Below, one piece after another: positions 59,885 to 64,000 of a stretch of 64,000 nucleotides of DNA. The stretch spans positions 38,693,040-38,757,039 of the forward strand of contig OY978527.1 of the NCBI GenBank assembly GCA_963854835.1, read 5' to 3'. The notes under the pieces are model-generated. The model saw only the letters and a list, made by a program, of their open reading frames with translations. It was not told the DNA's origin and made no database searches. A program made the translations under genes and the position numbers. This DNA is from Megamerina dolium (lineage: Eukaryota; Arthropoda; Insecta; Diptera; Megamerinidae). The number at the start of each line of letters is the position of its first letter. Position 1 is the stretch's first letter.

Positions 59885-61989
59885 TAGTAGTATAGTACAT
59901 TATCAGCATCGTCATCATGATCATCACCAGTGACTATTTACTATTGTTGTTGCTATTGTTGCAATTTTTTCAAGGTTATTTTAAAAATAAAACCACACAA
60001 CGAGGAAATATTGAAAACAGGAAATATATTAATTGAAATAATGCGAACGTCGGACTAATGTACAAAAATATTTTGAAATAGAAAAATGTGTTAGAAAGAC
60101 AGAATGAAAAAATAATATGGACTCTTTGCCTAAAATATAATGTGGCCAAGTACCTGGAAAATATCACTTTTCAGAATTGCATAGTTGACTGAGTTGGAAA
60201 ATGGTAAATTCTTTCATTAAATTTACTTAATACACTATATTCATTTCTCACTTTTCAACACTATACAAACATAAACGGCATCAAACATAATTATAGAAAT
60301 TTAATCAAAAAAATATAATAAAATGAAACTATTAAAATAAAAATAATTAAAAAAAAAATCCATGTCGCGATTTGCGATCGAACCCATACACGTGTATAGA
60401 GTCAGGTGGTGGGACGCACCCACGGAACACTTGTGCCAAAGTGCATTACAACTGCGTTGCCTATAAGTAAGTTTATATATTTGCCTTTGCTATCCCTTAA
60501 TTTATAAAGTCTGTAAAAACATAGGCAAATAAAAGAAAAGACACGAAACCAACATGAGAATTCTTTTATGGTTCAGCATGAGGCTAATAGATAAAGATCA
60601 TGCTGATCAACAAGAATCGAGAGATGCGACTTCAGTACGTGATCGGACAGGCAACATATTAGGATCACTATTGAAGCACCTTTCTTCAGTTGCAAGAATA
60701 TTGCAATAACGACCCGTTGAGTGATTTATCACCAACGAGTGCTCTGTTGAGATATATCCGTGAATTCAGCCCTTAAGTAAATCCAGCTATGGGTGCATCG
60801 GGTAGTCGACTGCGAGTGTTCTGCTTTGCTTAAGTAGTCACTTTGACCACTTAGAAAGCAGGAACAACGAGCTCGAGCATTGGTTCCTTCTTCATTTCAC
60901 TCCTTGTCTCCCCCTTGCTTGCGTAGGATACGAATAGGTTATTTTTATTAATTTGTAGTCTCAAATGAACAATTGGTTTTATAGTTGGAATCTTTTTTTT
61001 CTTTTGCCCTCAATATAAGAATTTAATTTTTGTAATAAATAAACAAAAATAATAATAAAAAGTAGGAATAGTACCATGAAAGGTATACCATCCGAGCCGG
61101 ACACTCTAGTAATATTACTGTCAATTTGACAGTAAGTGTGTAATTCGGTCTTCCTCTTACAATAAGAGTTTTTCCGCTGCCCTCTTGTATACCCTGGCTG
61201 ACAGAGTGATACTCCAGCTGGAAAACATTGACATTGCTTTGATTCTCCATACATAAGCATAGCCGATTTGTTTAGTCATTTTTTAGTTTTTGTAAAACTC
61301 GCAAATTTCTAGTAGTCGAATGATGCTAAATTGGTTGAGTTGAGTTCGTAATAGTACTTTTTACAACACTGCATGAAATTCTTGTCACATATACAAATGA
61401 TTATCTGCTCTATGAAAATGCTTTTTATAGTAATCTTAAGCGATTTCAATAAATTCTTATATGTGGTGTTAAATATATGTCTATGACATTATTTATTATT
61501 TTAGTATTCTACATGTAGAGAATGTAACTTATGTTATAAGCAAAACATTACAATCAGCTATTGTATTATTTTGTATACAATTGTATATTTATATTTATAT
61601 ATGTATGTAAAACATTTTCAAGGATTATAAACTGCTATGATATACTGATTTATTTGTATGCCAGCTGTCTAAGTTTTTCTACATAATATATTTGCTTACA
61701 AAGAAATCATGCACAATAGAACACGTGAGCAATATCAAAGCAAAAGTGTAAACATAGATTTAATCTAAAGAAAAAACTTGCCACAATATGTAGAAAAACT
61801 GAATAAAATTCTTGCCAAAATCTTGACGATCACACATTGTGTATGGCAAATAATCTTTACAAATACGATGTATATGAGGAGGATATAAGTACATCTTCTC
61901 CCTCCGTGGATAAGAATAATATTAGTATAGTTCGAAAATTACCACCCTGGTGTAGTAAAACTGGTTTAATTTTCAACTAGATTGAACAA
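59885..61989. other. AT-rich DNA, no gene supported
   Basis: At 60361-60470 the minus strand has a possible tRNA-like SINE head (GGCAACGCAGTTG, then GGGTTCGATCGCAAAT), weak. At 61260-60979 a minus-strand 93-codon ORF has five or six cysteines then a hydrophobic stretch (FMVLFLLFIIIFVYLLQ), but no recognised family. The rest is featureless. Confidence 0.4.
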
Positions 61990-62900
61990 TATTTTCCGTA
62001 GAATCCTTAGACCTACCAAGGGGACCAAGAATCAAATTTATTGTGTTGAAATACTTGGGGTATGTACATATAACAATTGAGAGCTAAATCAAAAGACTCG
62101 ATAATGAACAGCGCCGGCGGAGAAGAAAATGCCAGATATTCTGGTCATCTGCATCAAAATTTAAGTGTGTTGAAAAAACTCTTCAAAAAGCATTAAAATA
62201 GGAAGAAGAATCAGAAGAGTTAAATTATATTGAACAGCTTTCTCCTATGAAATGCCAAATTTATACAGAATTTCCAATTAGAAATAATGTTTGAAATTGG
62301 TTACGCACTGAAGAAAATAACGCCAATACCTTCACTATGCATTTGTATAATTTATTCCAATCCAATCCGCCCGTAAACGACCTTTCAATCCCTCCACACA
62401 GAACTGCATTTAATGGCTTTACTCCCTTCAAAATATTATTTGGAAGGAAGTAAACGAGATTATTAAGTACTCATATCAGCTTAATCCAAAGAAAGTTCTT
62501 GGTTTTAATGGCATAACATCAAAAATCTTAATTGAAAATCCAAAGGCACCTGTATTCCAATACTAAAAGTGGGTTATTTTCCTCACAAATCACAATCAAT
62601 CACCAATAACGATGATCCCAAAAGCAGGAAAATATAAATAAGAGAGAGCTCACTGTCTCACAGCTTAAGTGTCTCAAAATTATTTGAAAAAATGCTATTA
62701 GCAGAACACGGACCTCATTGTGAAGAACATGATATAACTCCACAGCAACAACTTGAAGAACTCAGATGAAAATAACTATCTGAAATAGTTGTATGAACTG
62801 GCTCATTAATTTCAGACCAATGCAGACCAATACTAGGTCCAACTATACAACGAAACTGAATAATAAAGCCAATAATAGCAATATTGAAGTCCTACATAGA
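61990..62900 (+). mobile_element. Very decayed Jockey-like LINE
   Basis: Recognisable only in fragments: a KYLGVHITIE-like piece (62050-62085), QLNPKKVLGFNGITSKILIE (62480-62537), FPHKSQ, then DDPKAGKYK and SQNYLKKCY corresponding to the (P)K(A/P)GK...SLSKLFEKML block of Jockey RT (62600-62700). Stops are frequent and the frame changes. The order of fragments suggests two overlapping partial copies or a rearrangement: a post-RT-like piece precedes the pre-RT piece. Confidence 0.55.
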
Positions 62901-63740
62901 GCTCAGTCCACAATGATATAGATAACAAGGCAAAAATACAATAGGAGACTACATAGATATCCAAGCTCATCTTCAACATCCATCATAAATTGACAATTTT
63001 CAAAAGCGAACAAGTAAATCTGAGTATGAATTCGTGTACAGTTCCTCACAAATAGTAGATTAGAATCAGACTTTTTGTTTAAAAAAAAAAATTTACAAAA
63101 AGTATGTATCTCATAAATAAAAATAGTATTGCCTCAAGGACACAACATTTTCATATCATTACAATTCCAGCCTCGAAATTATTTCTTTTCGAACTAGACT
63201 AATGTACTTCCATTGATATCAAGTTATATAAATGCTCTTCATTCACTCTACATATAAACATGTGTAGTTATGTTTGAAGGATCGTAAGTCTTTTGGGAGC
63301 AATAAACGTTATCAACTTCTTTTGTCAGACGGAGCCTTTAGGTTTTGTTTTGTTCGATTTTCTGCAATGCAGACGAATGTATACTTAAACCGAAAGAATG
63401 ATGTTATAATTTACGTTGGCCATCTATGTACGTAGATAGATGGCAGGGAAGAGTACATGTTGTATTTCTTTCCACAAAAAAATTAATGGCTTTGAAATAA
63501 AATGAGCATAAATTTTAGCAGTACAACATACAAACATACATATGTGATTCGATGGAGACAAAGTGAAACATAAATATATGTATATGTGTCTGTCCTGTAC
63601 ATTCGTATTTATTGTATGTATCTACTTAAAGGGAGTAAATTTCTAGTTTATGAGTAGGGCAACACAGCATGTAGAGCGAGAGAAACGATGAAACCCATGT
63701 AGACTACATTTTTGCACCAAAATGAGGTACCTATAATTAT
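62901..63740. other. AT-rich DNA, no gene seen
   Basis: A short inverted repeat GCCATCTAT/ATAGATGGC at 63420-63445. Nothing else recognised. Confidence 0.45.
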
Positions 63741-64000
63741 ATTGGGTTTGTGAATTAGTAACAGGCTTTCGTTAGTGCTCAAAAATCATTTATTTTTTAG
63801 GAATTCTGTAAAAAACTTATCATTCAAAGTGTTGTCTATCAGAAATTATGACATTTTCCCATCTTTTTGGGAATTTATAGATTCCATCCCAAAAGATGTT
63901 CGCCAGCTTGACGACACAAAACGAATCGAGTCAATTTTTAACTCTGGTGAATGAAGTGAAGCGTATTCCATTAAGGACTGGTTCTACATGGACCAGAAAA
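63741..64000 (-). mobile_element. irritans-type mariner 3' end, cut by the window edge
   Basis: Minus-strand translation gives LNGIRFTSFTRVKN, a stop, LDSFCVVKLANIFWDGIYKF, PKRWENVIISDRQHFE and a stop, the C-terminus of irritans-type transposase. It shares its 3' untranslated end (AGTGCTCAAAAATCATTTATTT) with the fragment at 18811. It continues beyond the window, so its 5' part cannot be judged. Confidence 0.78.

Overview
The window looks like AT-rich, repeat-rich intergenic or intronic DNA from a dipteran insect, most likely a tephritid fruit fly. The support is: a decayed copy of dynein light chain LC8 with a fly-like sequence; two copies of a DD41D mariner of the rosa type, a subfamily first described in Ceratitis rosa and other tephritids; and Jockey, RTE and RNase-H-bearing LINE remnants of insect type. 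I find no intact host protein gene, no confident RNA gene, no CRISPR array and no prokaryotic feature. The species is an inference.

Layout. 1-7.1 kb: a TA-flanked MITE (550-872), a mariner remnant that lost both ends (2624-3485) and a Jockey-like LINE remnant (5659-7069). 7-17 kb: mostly featureless AT-rich DNA holding a frameshifted LC8 retrocopy (12134-12404), a mariner end (13300-13500) and two LINE tails. 17-28.6 kb: a complete rosa mariner (17357-18592), a degenerate ~150-bp tandem array with inverted ends (20831-21796), a decayed copy of an uncharacterised gene with a PCHxQxxER motif (22566-23340), a second DD41D element, Jockey debris, an irritans-type mariner, a SINE scrap and a LINE. 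28.6-37.5 kb: an RNase-H LINE tail, five further mariner-type fragments or deletion derivatives, an RTE tail and a LINE tail ending in (GA)n.

37.5-47.3 kb: a tRNA-derived SINE family is present in at least four copies here and one weaker copy at 27 kb. One copy has a (TA)n tail that contains a second, inverted SINE end, and the whole composite is enclosed by a perfect 14-bp target duplication. The same region has the second rosa mariner (40287-41592), a decayed cysteine-rich gene remnant (43406-43834), a LINE reverse-transcriptase remnant and a perfect 24-bp-arm hairpin (46492-46543).

47-64 kb: another 5'-truncated SINE with a 10-bp target duplication, an orphan 135-codon ORF, an RNase-H LINE tail, a 542-bp inverted-repeat MITE, and the clearest nested insertion: a near-intact RTE retrotransposon (56283-59647) inserted in a mariner (55298-59884). 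The window ends in a very decayed Jockey-like element and a mariner tail cut by the window edge.

How the parts relate. The elements are parasites at different stages of decay. LINE machinery supplied in trans probably moved the SINEs, and mariner transposases probably moved the internally deleted derivatives and MITEs. The RTE at 56 kb is the youngest large insertion by appearance: one in-frame stop, catalytic motifs present, both ends readable. I did not find a convincing new biological system. The best leads are the SINE composite and the two gene-like remnants at 22.6 and 43.4 kb.
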